64,000 nucleotides of DNA from Stromatinia cepivora (GCA_014898415.1 RCTD01000004.1:2727001-2791000); one strand, 5' to 3'; positions 35,299 to 47,994 are shown, numbered from the stretch's first letter. Translations and numbers: made by a program. Notes: generated by a model not told the origin, from the letters alone.

Positions 35299-38253
35299 AT
35301 GCCAAAAATGGACGACGAAAGAGATCCGGGAGATGTGTTTGCTATACCAGATCTTTGGGGTCTATCTAAATGTGTTGATGATTTAGTGCAACCAAATAGT
35401 CTTTTTTCAGACTTTAAACTCCCCAGTTCGTTCCAAGCATTTGGGTGGAGTATGCAAAATATATTGAGCTAATTATTTACAGTCATTGAACACAAATTAC
35501 CAGACGTCGCAGAGCAGTGTCAAAATGATCAGTTATTTTTTGGTATACCAGAATTACCTATAGGTCCAACAGAACCAACTGTTCCAACCCCTTCTCAATC
35601 TGATGGGAATTCCGCCGATATCTCTTGCACCGAACTTGTGGGGCAGGATGAAGCTGATGACTTTGATATATGGATGATACAGGAGCAAGAGCCGTTGCAA
35701 GAGCCTGTGAACTATCAATCATGGGATTCATTTACCGCTGAGAATTTCAAAGAACCTCAAATAGCTTATTTGACGGAAGCTGGATCTGGAGTCTTTGACA
35801 CGGCATTAGCTGCCGAACATGATTTTTTAAAGGTTGGGAACAATCATCATGATGTAGTGGATTCAAGAATATTTGCTACTTCGGTCCTCGCACTGGGTTT
35901 GGGCAGGAATTCGATGTTTTTCACATGGGATGCAGAGAAGCGTTCATTTACTGCGGCCCTTCAGAAGTTCAGGATCTCTGGTCACACTGCACAATCTCTC
36001 AGAGGTTTCCTGGCTTTGTTCTATGAGTGCGGAAATATAACCAAGTTTCTTCAAGACTTTGTCGAGAAAACCTACTCATTGAAGAAATCACCAGGTCGAA
36101 TTGCCTTGGCCGAATCTATCTCAATTGTTATTGCAACAATCCAGTCACAGCTTAATGTAAGCACTTCTGATTACGAGAGTGTCTTACAGCTGCAAGCATT
36201 ATTTCAACCGGCTCATTCGGTTCTTACATGCTTCAAACGATTGGTAAGGAAAACGTTACCAAAGAAGAGTGATGAAGCAATACTGTCCACACTTTTCGAA
36301 GAGATTCAACTTTTGGAACATAGGACAGACACCCTTAGAGACATTCTTCTCGAGATACTCTCTAGGGTATCAATACCTTGGCTTGAGTTCACCGGTGAAT
36401 GGCTTGGACTACAAAGAGAAATTGGCTTACCGCTGACCAAAGATGGTCCTGGAAAGTGTTTTGTGAAGGTTGATAACAAAGAGTGGGTGGGTGAAGCTGG
36501 TCTCGAGTTGAATGAATCTGACTTTACATTGGACCATGAAAAAATTCCTTCATTCATGTCGCTTGAAGATGCCCAAATAATGTTTGAAGTGGGCAGGAGC
36601 CTTCGAATTTTGCGGACCCACCATATAGATCATCCCCTGTCGAAAATGGAAGTGGTGGAATCTGCTGCACCACCAACTCTCGAGTGGAGATATTCTTGGC
36701 AAGACATCCTGGACATAGAAACCAAAGCCTTGAAATACGAACGAGATTTGACCGCTGCACTTCGCACGTTCTCGGAATCACACTCAACGGCGAAAACCAC
36801 AGCGACCGAGGCCAAGTATGAGCTCTACAATTTCGATCTAGATTTCTTCGGTAAACCCGAAGAAGATATACAAACTCGTGTTATGGCTTCCATCAATCAC
36901 TTAGATTCAAAATTGAAGGAACCTCTAGCTCCATTCAAGCTTAAACAACTTTTACAAGCCTGCCTTTCATCGACATCCGAGGCTTCACGAGGGGATGACT
37001 CAATATTTTCCCCACCAATCTCCTTGGCCCCTTTAATCTCATTCAATCCAATCATTTCTGCACAAGCTCGAGTAGTCAATGGCGTTTGTATGCAACTATT
37101 TTTCAAGTCTCATAAATTACGGAGTCACCTCTCTCTGCAAAAAGACTTTCATTTGTTGGGAAATGGGGTTTTCTCAAGCCAACTTTCTCATGCACTGTTT
37201 GACCCAGAATTAGAGAGTGCAGAGAGACAGAAAGGGGTGGCTCTATCTGGTGGATCCATGGGCCTGCGACTTGGCGGCAGAGATACATGGCCACCAGCGA
37301 GCTCCGAACTACGACTTGCATTAATGGGCGTTCTTACAGAAAGTTATACATCATATCAACCCGCGAATCTTTCTTCGGTCGGTGGCTATCTTGAACGCCA
37401 AGGATCTCTCCCAGGAGACATGAGTTTTGCCGTCCGAGATATGTCTGAAGAAGAAATCGAAAAGTGTATGGACCCTAATTCTATTGAAGCTCTAGATTTC
37501 CTACGACTTTCATACAAACCTCCCGCACCGTTGGAATCCATCTTAACTCCCGTTATCCTCTACAAATATGATCAACTTTTCAAGCAACTACTTCGCACCC
37601 TCAGAATGCTGTATGTTGTTTCAGCACTTTTCCGTGATGCTACAGATAGGACATCCTCTTGGAGGAGTATTGATCCCTCTGCGCGGAAGTTTCGCATGGA
37701 AGCTCATCACTTCATCTCTTCGGTTTGTGGATATTTTTTTGACACGGGAATCGCATCAACATGGCGTATCTTTGAGAAAAAACTGGATGAAATTGAAGAA
37801 CGTTTGGACTCTGAGAACTTTTCGCTTGGCCAAAATGAGGGACTCGACAAGCTCAGAGACTACCATGAACGTGTACTCGACAAGATGTTATTTGCGTTGT
37901 TGCTGAGAAAGAGACAAAAACCGGTTATGCAACTATTGGAAGAGATATTCAGCATGATTCTGCGGTTCTCGAAACACTCGAGAGAGAGGGCTTTGGGGAC
38001 TCGAAGAAATGGAGGGGATACAGACAAAGATGAAAATATTAGAGTGTTGTATGGGAAGTTTAGGAAGAGGGTAGGAGTTTTCATTACTGTTTGTAGGGGA
38101 TTGAGTGAAAAGAAGGGGTATGGTGAGAAGATCTTCGATGCGCGGCCAGGGAGTGCAGGCTTGTTCGACGCTGCGGATTTAGCAGAAGAAAATACTGTTG
38201 GGCAATTAGTGTTACGATTGGAGATGTCAGAATATTACCTGAAGGGGATATGA
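35299..38253 (+). CDS. Spc97/Spc98-family gamma-tubulin complex component (GCP5/GCP6-like)
   Basis: This family builds the gamma-tubulin ring complex that nucleates microtubules at spindle pole bodies. Exon 1 (35,299-35,449) starts MPKMDDERDPGDVF; a 33-nt intron (GTATGC...TTACAG, with CTAAT as branch site) joins it in frame to exon 2 (35,483-38,253), giving 973 residues. GRIP1-like features include 'LRGFLALFYECGNI' and 'SRVSIPWLEFTGEWLGLQRE' (about residue 345). GRIP2-like features include 'LLGNGVFSSQLSHALFDPE' (about 608), 'LSYKPPAPLESILTP' (about 726), 'YDQLFKQLLRTLRMLYVV' and the C-terminal 'LVLRLEMSEYYLKGI' that ends most members. The long inserted middle and overall length favour GCP6 or GCP5 over GCP2/3; I cannot decide between them. 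The frame is intact. Confidence 0.85.
35450..35482 (+). other. Predicted 33-nt intron
   Basis: GTATGC donor, GAGCTAATT branch-like motif and TTTACAG acceptor. Exon 1 ends in phase 1, and only this excision joins it to the long frame and avoids the TAA at 35,470. It is unusually short for a fungal intron. Confidence 0.65.
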
Positions 38254-39576
38254 TCCTCTGAAGTGAGAGTTACAAACGACCATTTTGGCAATTTTTTACA
38301 TCCCCCTCCACGTAATACATTCCATGATCTCAGCCACGCCCACTTACTTGTACTGCTTGGAAATTCTGATAATTCTGCGCTAGAATTGAAAGTTCTGTTT
38401 TTGACATTGAGCGAGCCCGTCCCAGTGGTAACCTAGTGATCCCAAGCGAGAACGGGGGAAAGCGCTTCGTTTGATGTACATCTAAATTTCCCCATAGGTA
38501 CGCTCGCAGCGACGAAATGATTATTGCTGCTCGTGCTAGGGAGCAATTAAATTCCAATCTTCTACTTTTGATACCTCCCATAAAATCATTAGAGAGAGCG
38601 CTCATGGGGCGCTCGACTATCAGGAGATGGGGACCTTGGTGCGAGAATAAAAGGACACAGCTAGCGTCGGCATTCGGTGGAAATAGTTATATGATTGGAC
38701 ATTCCAGAAAAGCAAGTTAATTGTCATTGCCTTGACGTTTATGAGGTAAGGATGACAGTCTATGGAGGATCATTTTGTGTTTTTCGTACAGTGATTGATA
38801 CTGGGTTGATGGAAAGTATCCCGGAACACGATTTACTGCAATCTTAACATGAAAATTTGTACAAGCATAAATATTAACGGATTTTCAGAAATCTATTAAA
38901 GGTTCGCTAATATAACTCTTGTTCACATACTCGTTCTTTTCTTGTTTCTTCTGCTCCACAAGAAATTTTCTGATTTCTGCGTTCCCTTGCGAATAGCATG
39001 GACTTTCTCTGCTACGAAATGACAATGCACAAATGCATTTACACTGACATACATACACTGACTTTCAGCCAGGTTGCATGGGTGTTTTTATACGGATTCA
39101 ACTTTGCGTTACTTTCTATTGTAGCATTCTGAATACAATATCAGAGTTAAAAAAAATTCGTTCAATATTGCCGAATTTTGAACAGAGCAAATTATCATAC
39201 AACTTTCGTTGTCGATTTGCAGGTCCCCTGGATGAGCACAGCATAATTCTCTATGATGCCCCGCCTCCACAACCTGATACACTGTCACAGCCTCGTGACT
39301 ATAAACTCATCTCCTTAGCCACGCATTTAGGTAGCTTATTTGTCTGAGATGAATCTCAATTACTAATTTCATTTGCTGTCACTTTACTCTGTCTGACGAT
39401 GTTGCTCTTGTCGCTTTCTTAGCTTTCAACTTTCCAGAAAAGTCTTGAGCAACACGAAAGTGAGAAACGAGGTTGGCTAGCCGTCAATATTTCTCAACGT
39501 CTTGTGCATTTTTAAGATATTCTTTCTGTCCCTTGGCACTTGCAATCTTCTTACACAGTTTTACGATTTGCCAAGA
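38254..39576. other. Intergenic, no recognisable gene
   Basis: About 1.3 kb between the gamma-tubulin complex gene and the HET gene. Small ORFs on both strands (for example 38,517-38,720 and 39,078-39,347) show no domain and no consistent coding signature. Pyrimidine-rich tracts near 38,930-38,960 and 39,400-39,570 could belong to the HET promoter. Confidence 0.6.
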
Positions 39577-41166
39577 ATGAGACCGATAAATATGAAAACG
39601 CGCGAATTGGAAGAATTCTTTGAAGACTCAATTCCAAGTTATGGCATTCTTTCGCACATGTGGGGGCACCAAAAAGACGAGATTTCATTCCAAGATTGGC
39701 AGTTTCGCAAAGAAGAAGCCTTCAAAAAGCCAGGCTTCTTTAAGATCAACGCAATCTGTGAGGAAGCGTTACTGAACGATTTGGATTACGCATGGATTGA
39801 TACGATGTGTATTGATAAGACCAGTTCATCGGAACTCTCGGAAGCAATTAATTCTATGTTTGCGTGGTATCGCAATGCAGTTGTATGCTATGTCTACCTG
39901 TCAGATGTTTCAAAAAGCAACGAGCATGTATTTACACAAGAACAATTTTACGCTAGTCGATGGTTCACTCGTGGCTGGACCCTCCAAGAGCTTTTAGCTC
40001 CTAGCACCATCATATTCTATTCTTGCGAATGGATTACGCTGGGAACAAAATCTAATCTTTATACGTCCATGACTAGGATCACGGGAATTGATTCCGACTA
40101 TCTTCTCTTACCAAATAGCTTGGAACATGCCAGTGTTTCCGAAAAGATGTATTGGGCTTCGGCACAAACGACAACCAGAGCTGAGGATGTAGCATATTGT
40201 TTACTAGGAATTTTCGACATTAATATGCCGTTATTGTATGGTGAAGGTGACAGGGCATTTTTGAGACTGCAGGAAGAAATACTGAAAGTTTCTACGGACC
40301 ATACGATATTCTGTTGGAGCTGGATCGATGAGCATGTACCATATGCCTGGGGAAGTGTGCTCGCACCTTATCCTTCTACATTCAAATTCTCCAAGGACTT
40401 TCGGCCTTTATCGCATAGCTCCCCTCACTCCATGACTAATATCGGTCTTTCTATTGAGGTGCGCGTAGTTTACGGATTGAGATATCATCTAGTGGTGTTG
40501 AAAGCGTGGATTTATCAAGATCATGGAAGAACAAATGCTTGCATTCCCGTTACCTTGAGTCCCGGGAAATCATCGTATGCAAGGATAAGAGGACCCACCA
40601 TACAACCGCTATCTATTCCCGCATACTGGATCCCCAGATTTCTGAGAAAGAACATCACCATTCAGCCCAAGATGAGCTCCTCAGTCCAAGATGAGCTTCA
40701 CTCATCACTGGAGACTTTAATAAATGTCCTTGGGGCTAGTAGTATCCAGTCACTCCAGTTGGTGAAGCTGAGCCAAAGCACGCGCTATCGTTCGCAGAAC
40801 GGATGTTACATGGTTTGTGGCCTCAATAAAGGTTCATTTCAAATACCAACAGAGCTGGAAGCTGAAGTCCAAGTGCCAAAATCTCATCAAAATTCATCAT
40901 TTTCTCGGACGCTGACCACTACAAGAGCTCTTGCAGAAACCGATGGACCAGAAGACACGTTGAGCTTTCTCATTGCATTCAAAACATCTGCAGGCAAATT
41001 TTGCATGATCAGGCCAACATTTCGGATCAAGGTGTGGGACAAACTTGATACCAGAGTTATTGGTGGCCTCATGCGCGTGACCTGCGATGATTTGAATTGC
41101 TCAGTCTTGGGATTTTATCCCCGCAGTATGGTACTGCGGAGTCTTTCCATATTCTTCTTGGGGTGA
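39577..41166 (+). CDS. HET-domain (heterokaryon incompatibility) protein
   Basis: HET-domain proteins take part in fungal non-self recognition and can trigger programmed cell death after fusion of unlike strains. The 529-residue protein has the ordered HET motifs: 'YGILSHMWG' (residues 22-30), 'YAWIDTMCIDK' (71-81), 'YRNAVVCYVYLSD' (98-110) and 'RGWTLQELLAP' (132-142). The companion motif 'AYCLLGIFDINMPLLYGEG' follows. The C-terminal half has no recognisable partner domain such as NACHT, ankyrin or WD repeats. I start at MRPINMKTRELEEFF because homologues begin there; the frame is open upstream to 39,502, which would add 25 hydrophobic residues. It is uninterrupted although it lies only 510 bp from the 16-kb transposon nest. 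Partner alleles cannot be inferred. Confidence 0.9.
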   Translation: MRPINMKTRELEEFFEDSIPSYGILSHMWGHQKDEISFQDWQFRKEEAFKKPGFFKINAICEEALLNDLDYAWIDTMCIDKTSSSELSEAINSMFAWYRNAVVCYVYLSDVSKSNEHVFTQEQFYASRWFTRGWTLQELLAPSTIIFYSCEWITLGTKSNLYTSMTRITGIDSDYLLLPNSLEHASVSEKMYWASAQTTTRAEDVAYCLLGIFDINMPLLYGEGDRAFLRLQEEILKVSTDHTIFCWSWIDEHVPYAWGSVLAPYPSTFKFSKDFRPLSHSSPHSMTNIGLSIEVRVVYGLRYHLVVLKAWIYQDHGRTNACIPVTLSPGKSSYARIRGPTIQPLSIPAYWIPRFLRKNITIQPKMSSSVQDELHSSLETLINVLGASSIQSLQLVKLSQSTRYRSQNGCYMVCGLNKGSFQIPTELEAEVQVPKSHQNSSFSRTLTTTRALAETDGPEDTLSFLIAFKTSAGKFCMIRPTFRIKVWDKLDTRVIGGLMRVTCDDLNCSVLGFYPRSMVLRSLSIFFLG

Positions 41167-41675
41167 ACATCGAAAAGCGAGGGCTGCATTATTGAAAACA
41201 TTTTGGATGGAATTGCGACTGAGGATTGGAGCTACTCCTGTTCGGACAGCGAACTGCGAAACGAAATTTCCACTGTACATCTTGCTGGCTATCTCACGTT
41301 TGCCCCTAAGATTAACCTTCAGTGACTGGGTGCTTCGGAAGAGATACTCGCTCGCTTTCCAGGAGCCTCTCAAATTCGAAACATACCGACTTCATACTAG
41401 CTGAACCTTTGGGGAAAAGAAAACCCATGTCATTTTTTACTTAGCTCTTTTGACTTACATGTACATTCCTAATAGAGCTTTGAAGAACTCAAGAATTTAC
41501 AAAAGTTGTAAAAGCTTTGAAGATAGAAATGCAGATTTTAATTCTGTATGATATTTGATTTATGTACGATATTCATCTGCATATACATCCCTATTCGAAG
41601 ATCCCTGCTTCTAAGTGATGTTGTTCAAGAATTTCAGCCTGCTTATTGTGAGTAAGTTACCCTTACTATCTTGAG
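41167..41675. other. Intergenic between HET gene and transposon nest
   Basis: Nothing recognisable apart from small ORFs. The sequence just after the HET stop remains coding-like in another frame (41,192-41,404), so an unspliced C-terminal exon cannot be excluded. The last eight bases (41,668-41,675, ATCTTGAG) are the target site of the hAT insertion. Confidence 0.55.
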
Positions 41676-42002
41676 CAGGGCTGGGCACCCGGGGTATTTG
41701 ACCTCTATAGGGTGGTCACCCTACCCTGTAGAGATTTTACAGGGTGGCGTACCGTAGGGTAAAAAATCATGTGATATTTGTATTTTATAATAGAATCATG
41801 TGATATTTATATTATATAATAATATTTATATGATAACGTAGTTTATCAGTGCGTGCACCATATCAATGTGCGCACCACTTTCACCTCAATTTATACTCTT
41901 CAATTTCAACATATGATTTATTAACAATATAATATATAATCAAATAATAAAGAAGACCGAATATTCTTAATTATCAAAGTTATCGAAAAAGACAAAAAAC
42001 TC

Positions 42003-43340
42003 TTGATTCGGAAAACTATTAAGCTATATAATATCATATATATAATATTTATTCAAAGAATAAATAAAACGATTCTTATTACCGAATTTCGATTACAAAA
42101 TCTAAAATTTATTAAAATAGAAGAACAAATGATTATTTTATATATTCTTGATATAGATTTAAAAGGTTTTTCTTTTAAATTTAAAGGGGTGGAAGATATG
42201 GTGAATTATATTCTCGAATCGAGAAGGGGAAAAATCGTTGGAAAGCTTTGGGTGTATCGATTTGTAAAGTATTATAAAGAATTAAAGATATGTTTTAGTT
42301 ATATTTATGATTTTCAAAGAACTCTTTGTGAAGATTTTAAGTTCATTGAAGAGTGGTTTCGATTGGTTGTGAATATATAAGCGAAATATAGTATTTTGGA
42401 TGGTGATTTTTATAATTTCGATAAAATAGATTTTATGATAGGGATTATAAATGTAGTAATAGTTGTTATTAGTATTAAGAGATATGGTAGAAGTAAATCA
42501 ATATAATTAGGTAATCGAGAATGGATTATAGTAATAATATACGGAAATGGGGAGGATAAAATTATTCCTTTATTTTTAATGGTTCAAGGACAGATTCATC
42601 TTTTCAATTGGTATATCGAAATCGATTTTTTTGTGGAATAGATTATTAAGTCTGTATTTAATAGATGGATAAATAATAAAACGGGTTTAGAATGGTTGAA
42701 ATATTTCAATAAGTATATTAAGAATCGAAGAAAGGATAAATATCGAATATTAGTATTAAATAAATATAAAAATCATAAATCAATAGTTTTTCAAGTATAT
42801 TATAAAGAAAATAATATTATATGTTTATGTTTATCATTATATTTAAATCATTTAACTCAGTCATTTGATATTGGTTATTTAGTAATCTGAAATGTTTATA
42901 TAATAGTCAAATTGATGGATTCACTAAGGTATATATTAATCATATTTTGAAGGTTGAATTCTTTATAGCTTTTAAAGCTATATATGAAAAATCAATCATC
43001 TTTCAGAATATGAAATCAGGATTTCAAGGAATAGATTTAATATTATTTAATCCTGAAACTATATTTTCGAAATTAGATATTCGAATTCGTATATCTACTC
43101 CCCCTTTTTTCAATCTAGATCAATAGATCTCCCAAACCTTTTATAACCCAATTGAAGTTCTTTTTCAATTAATATTAATTAAATCTCGAATAATTTATCA
43201 TCAATCAAATTCTTCTATATTTATATTTGAGATTATACTAATTCTAATTAAAGATATAAAATAATTAACTTATAAAAATATATTCTTGAATATAGAGATT
43301 CATATATTTTGGAAGGTAAATGAAGTATTAAACAAATATC
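42003..43340 (+). pseudogene. Pogo/Fot1 transposase remnant (N-terminal and DDE parts)
   Basis: The first 125 residues are open and include 'EEQMIILYILDIDLKGFSFK' and 'KLWVYRFVKYYKELKICFSY', the CENP-B/Tigger-type DNA-binding region. Then follow 'YNFDKIDFMIG' (first catalytic D region), 'NREWIIVIIYGNGE', 'YRILVLNKYKNH' (family: LLILDGHxSH, so the second D is lost) and 'LCLSLYLNHLTQSFDIGYL' (family: LxLPPHxSHLLQPLDVGxF). Several in-frame stops break it. The C-terminal tail resumes after Gypsy 2 at 57,158 and includes 'YDKYQKGGNF'. Confidence 0.85.
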
Positions 43341-43622
43341 TGTCACGAATCGTGAACCACAGGAGGCTAACCACGTGATACCTCTTATCTCCCATATCAA
43401 TTTATGAGCTGATCATCTATACACATGCGTTACGAATTATACAATTTAGTATAATAAAATAATAACCCTAATAACGTTTACATATAACCCTGTAACCTAC
43501 AAATAGGTATTTGTATATATATATCTAGTTGTTTTTTATAAGCCATAGTTCTTCAATTATAGATTCTAAAAAACATAATTGACCCTATTAATTTAATTCT
43601 ACTACAGCTCTTATACATCATA
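43341..43622 (+). repeat. Gypsy 2 5' LTR (282 bp)
   Basis: It starts TGTCACGAATCGTGAACCAC, identical to Gypsy 1 over the first bases, and ends TTATACATCATA (from TTGTGCGTCACA). Confidence 0.9.
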
Positions 43623-44991
43623 TTATTTATAATTCATTTATAAGTATCCGGCCATTTGATGACCTCCCAAATAATATCTCACTTTAATAATACCTTCTTA
43701 GATGAACTTTTACAAACGTTATATCCAGAGAAAGAAGATCTATTCTGATTTAGTCGATAAAAATAAACCTTTTTAAAAGTGTACCATTACTTTCATAATA
43801 TAACAAACTTCTTTTCCTATATGCTCCGAACCTTCGAAAGTATATTTTGAGGAACCCTTTCCTTCTCCTCAATTATTTCAATAACCCTTCAAAGAAAATA
43901 TAAATATAGAATTAAATAATATTACCATTGGAAAAAAAAAGATTGGTAAAGAGAAGATTCCAATACATAAAATCGATACTCCCAATGGTTCAATCGCTTT
44001 TTTCGAATTATTATTACAATTATAAAATCTCTATACAATAATTATAAATTTGAAAGAGAAGAATCGATAATTGAAAACTATAATAACAACGAGCTCTACA
44101 ATAATACAATCTCCTTTTAAACCCCAAATAATATCTATACAGGCATCCAGATCAATAACAATACCTGGAATTTCCCTTATTTTTTCAATCGAAATTTAAG
44201 GATCTTCATTTAAGCAAACTTGAAGATCCCAAAATTAGAAAAAGAAAACTTTAATCAGACGATTTGATCACCCGGAGCCTTCTAAGGATTCTTTTTTCTT
44301 TTCAGGAAGTAATAATCTATTTAATAATCAAGGGTCCCTTCATTCAAGAAACCGATTTAATCGATTAAAATCATATTCCCGCGCCAGTTATAATTTGCAG
44401 TAAAATATATATACACCAAAACCTACAAATCTTATTACTAAACTTAACGATAATATTGAATTTAAAACTAGTTTATAATAATTATTGATTATAGAATGAT
44501 TCGAGTTATATACTACATTATTTAAAAGTAAAACACAATGCTGTATATACATAATCGACCAAATCGAATCGGAAGTATAAGTATATTGTCATACTCTTTA
44601 CATACAAATGCTCTGATTTACGGTATTCGAATTGATCGAATAGCTTACAACGATTTATCGGAATCTGGCCGAAATCGATGATATTTGCTTTCAATATAAG
44701 ATGTGGGTTATACTTAATACAATTCGATATGGTAATTTCCTAAAATAGTATAGGAAGTTCAGATTATTTACTATCCAAATGAAGATTATCAATGATAAGA
44801 TTTTATTTAGGGATCTTAAACAGAAGATTTCTGATTTTCTTTTGCGAATGGTAGCAATATCTATCAAGGATTATAAGATTACAAAAGAATTCGCAAATAT
44901 ATTTATTAAAATAGATCAAAACAAAATTTCATTATAAAAACGAAACCAATACCGCATTGATCAAAAAGCCTTTGTAGTTATTCGCAAATCA

Positions 44992-45345
44992 ATGGCTATT
45001 ACAAACCCCTTGCAACCCTTTCGGAACTCTAACAATTCCAATTTTGGAACCTCTATATTCCCGAAATTATTTCCATCCTGGAATATCCCTCCCGGATATA
45101 CCAGCCCTATTATATCCAATAATTATTCGAACTTCAAATGTTCATCACCCTTTCCCTCTCCTAGAATAGTATATACATCGACGCTTTGTATTAATAATCT
45201 CAATAAAATCAAGATAATACAAAAAGAAGCAAAAGAATTCGAAGAATATTGGGATACTGAAAAAGATTTCAGTTTAGAAATTATAATTGAAACTATACAG
45301 AATGTCTATTCAGAAAAAGAAAAACATTTAAAATTAAATATTTAA
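44992..45345 (+). pseudogene. Gypsy 2 gag fragment
   Basis: A 117-residue open stretch includes 'LFPSWNIPPGYTSPIISNN' and a polar Lys/Glu-rich end. The same region in Gypsy 1 (about 17,770-18,120) is full of stops, so this copy is less damaged here. It lies between the gag body and the protease remnant and probably represents the gag C-terminal linker; no zinc knuckle is visible. Confidence 0.55.
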
Positions 45346-46635
45346 ATTCTATTTTCATTCTAAGTGTTATATGGGATATAAGATTTCTTGATTTAATTAA
45401 ATTTATAAAAGAAGAAGCATTTATTTTCCTCTATAATTTTTCGAAAAATAATTATATTTATCGATTAAAAGCATTTATTGATTCTGGAGTAAATGGATTC
45501 GTTTTTATTAATATTATATTCCTTATTTGTTTATTTCCTATATTTAAATCTAGAATTATATTGCTTGAAGTTTCAATTGAAATTAAAGGGTATAATAATA
45601 TATAAAACCATATTATTATCCATTTTATATTCCTTAATTTAATGGTCGATGATTGTAAATAATCTTTTATCCCTTTCCTTATTATTAAATTAAAAAGTTA
45701 TAATATTATTTTAAGTAGATTTTGATTATCAAAAATTCGAACGAAGTTCGATTGCTTCAATAAACATCTTGAATGGCTTAAAAAGAGATTCTATATTATC
45801 TCCTATTCGAATAATCTTTTTGTTATCCAATCATCTCTTTGCAAACGAAAAATCGATCGATTAATTCAATAAGATATTGATTGATAAAATGATCAACTCG
45901 AAGAATATTGAAATCGAAGAGATTCACAATTGAATAGATCAATCACAATTGATAATATACAATAAGAATTTTCAAATATGAATATAATATAGATTTTTGT
46001 TGAAAAGGAAAAAATCCTGATTCCTTTCAAATTCAATTCATCTCCTTCCCAATCAATTATATTATTATTGTAGATCTACAAATACTTCCCCCGTATATCA
46101 CCCGAAATCCTCGATTTATATATATTCAAATCCAATAAATTCCAATTAGAATATAAGAAAAATGAACAAATTGAATTCTTTATTATTATTTTAAAAGAAT
46201 TTGATAATATAATAGATTTCCGATGAAATAAACGATATACAGAAGAGAAAGTATTGGTTACCTTAATCGAATTCAAGAATATAAAAGTTCGAAAGAAATT
46301 CGATCGAGTATTAATCGAAATCGATTCAGAATCTGAAATATTATTTGAATATCGATAATATCATCGAATCTTTTCCAAGTATAAATCAAATATTTTGCTT
46401 TCTAATCGATTTTATAATTATAAAATCATATTGGAAGGTAAAGGAGAATAAGTTTTGTATTACAATCCACTTTATAAGATATCCCTAGAATAATTAAAAA
46501 TCGTTAAAGAATATATTATGGATAACCTCAGTAAAAGTTTCATTGAATTTAATCAAGCCTCTTATACTGTATTTGTTCTATTCGTCAAGAAACCCAATAA
46601 TAATTTGAGGTTTTGTATAGATTTCAGATTATTGA

Positions 46636-46785
46636 TATGACGAACCCAACAAGCGTTTAGAGATCAACCTTAGAATTAAAAGTTACAGAGTTAAAGAGAG
46701 TATACTATGAAGCTATATATATGATCGGTTCGGAGTTTAGTACTATACTAACCCGATCATACACAATCACATATATCTCATAACA
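46636..46785 (-). repeat. Gag-only element LTR, 3' copy (150 bp)
   Basis: The 3' LTR relative to the minus-strand element. Same length and order as the copy at 48,162-48,311; differences are almost all transitions. Confidence 0.88.
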
Positions 46786-46864
46786 TTACCCCCCCCTTCT
46801 GAAGAGTTCGCTTCGAATTCACTTTAAATGAATAATTTAAGTACAAAATGATTACTAATCTTCT

Positions 46865-47994
46865 TTTGATAAAAATTTTTGATATATGGATTGTATCACA
46901 GCCAACAAATACGCATTCACCGTACCATGTACCTCCTTCAAACGATTTTTAAAATATCGGTCATTGATTACCTCTCCTAGATCTTTATCATCATCGTTTT
47001 CAAACTCAATAATCAATATAATAGCCGAAATAGGTTTTTATCGATCTCAGACTTCTTGATACGGGTTTAATGGACAGATTTGTACCTAATGAGAATTACT
47101 TCCATATCATACACATTTATTTTGTTTATACAAAAGAGTTCTTTCAGAAGGGAAAAACTCGAACATTCGTACACAAAATAGAATCAAGATACAATCGGGT
47201 TTATCCAATTGGATATCAAAAGGGTTAAAAGTACCAATAACATTAAAATTGCTAACATCCATTGAATCGTGATTTCGAGAATGAAATAGATTCTGCAATA
47301 TATATAGGGTTTTAGATTCACTAGAGTAGAATAATATAGGGAATCCATTTGCTATACAAATAACTAATTATTACATAACCTGAACAAAATCGGGATAAAA
47401 GTAAAAAAGAGAAAGTTATTAAGAAAAACGATTTCTAAAAGTAACATTGAATCCATTACAAAAGATTGAAATTTTATTTGAATCGGGTCAATTCTGACCT
47501 TTAGCTTCGTAAAAAATCCTTTCAAATTTTGTAATATAAATATATAAAGAATCGATTCCTTATTTGAAAATGAATAACTTATCTTCAATTTCTTGGATTT
47601 TATTCGGATTATTGTAAACACGTATAAGTTGATCCAGAATTGTTGTATAATCTAAAAGAACATTTTGATCAAAAAAAGAAAACTAAAATAATATTATAAC
47701 TTATACATGAGATTCAAGATTGAAATAAACATAGTAAAATTGAACTGTAGAATTACCGATCGCAGCACCATCTACTTGTAATTTCGCTCAAATCGAAGAA
47801 AACCAGGTATCGAACTTTTGAAAGTTACCATTGAACTTTTCAGGATTAAGGAAAGAGGATTTCAGATAAAAAAAAGTATAAACAACAGAAATATGTTCGA
47901 GAATCAGAAAATGTAGAAACGAGATTTCATCCCGCTAACGAATCATTTCACCACAAAGTTTTACAATTACAAGATTTATCGAATCGTAATCCAT
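46865..47994 (-). pseudogene. Gag of the gag-only LTR element
   Basis: Minus-strand frame from ATG at 47,994 (MDYDSINLVI), interrupted by stops and frame changes. Recognisable gag parts: 'NPEKFNGNFQKFDTWFSSI' and 'KLQVDGAAIGNSTVQFYYVY' (about 47,860-47,740), then 'QLDQLIRVYNNPNKIQEIED' and 'DSLYIYITKFERIFYEAKGQ' (about 47,640-47,480), the classic Retrotrans_gag order, and a CCHC knuckle remnant 'GSNSH' followed by 'VQICPLNPYQE' (about 47,105-47,040; cysteines partly lost). Capsid-like and nucleic-acid-binding parts are thus present. The frame ends some 70 bp before the polypurine tract, leaving no room for pol. Confidence 0.75.

Noticed and set aside
38330..39347. Several 60-90-residue ORFs between the gamma-tubulin complex gene and the HET gene
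   Set aside because: They overlap on both strands, show no domain or splice pattern and have no coding periodicity that I can see.
42003..43340. Transposase of the hAT element itself
   Set aside because: The motifs are those of Pogo/Fot1 (HTH plus DDE with SHLLQPLD-like motif), and a separate pair of terminal repeats with TA duplication encloses it.
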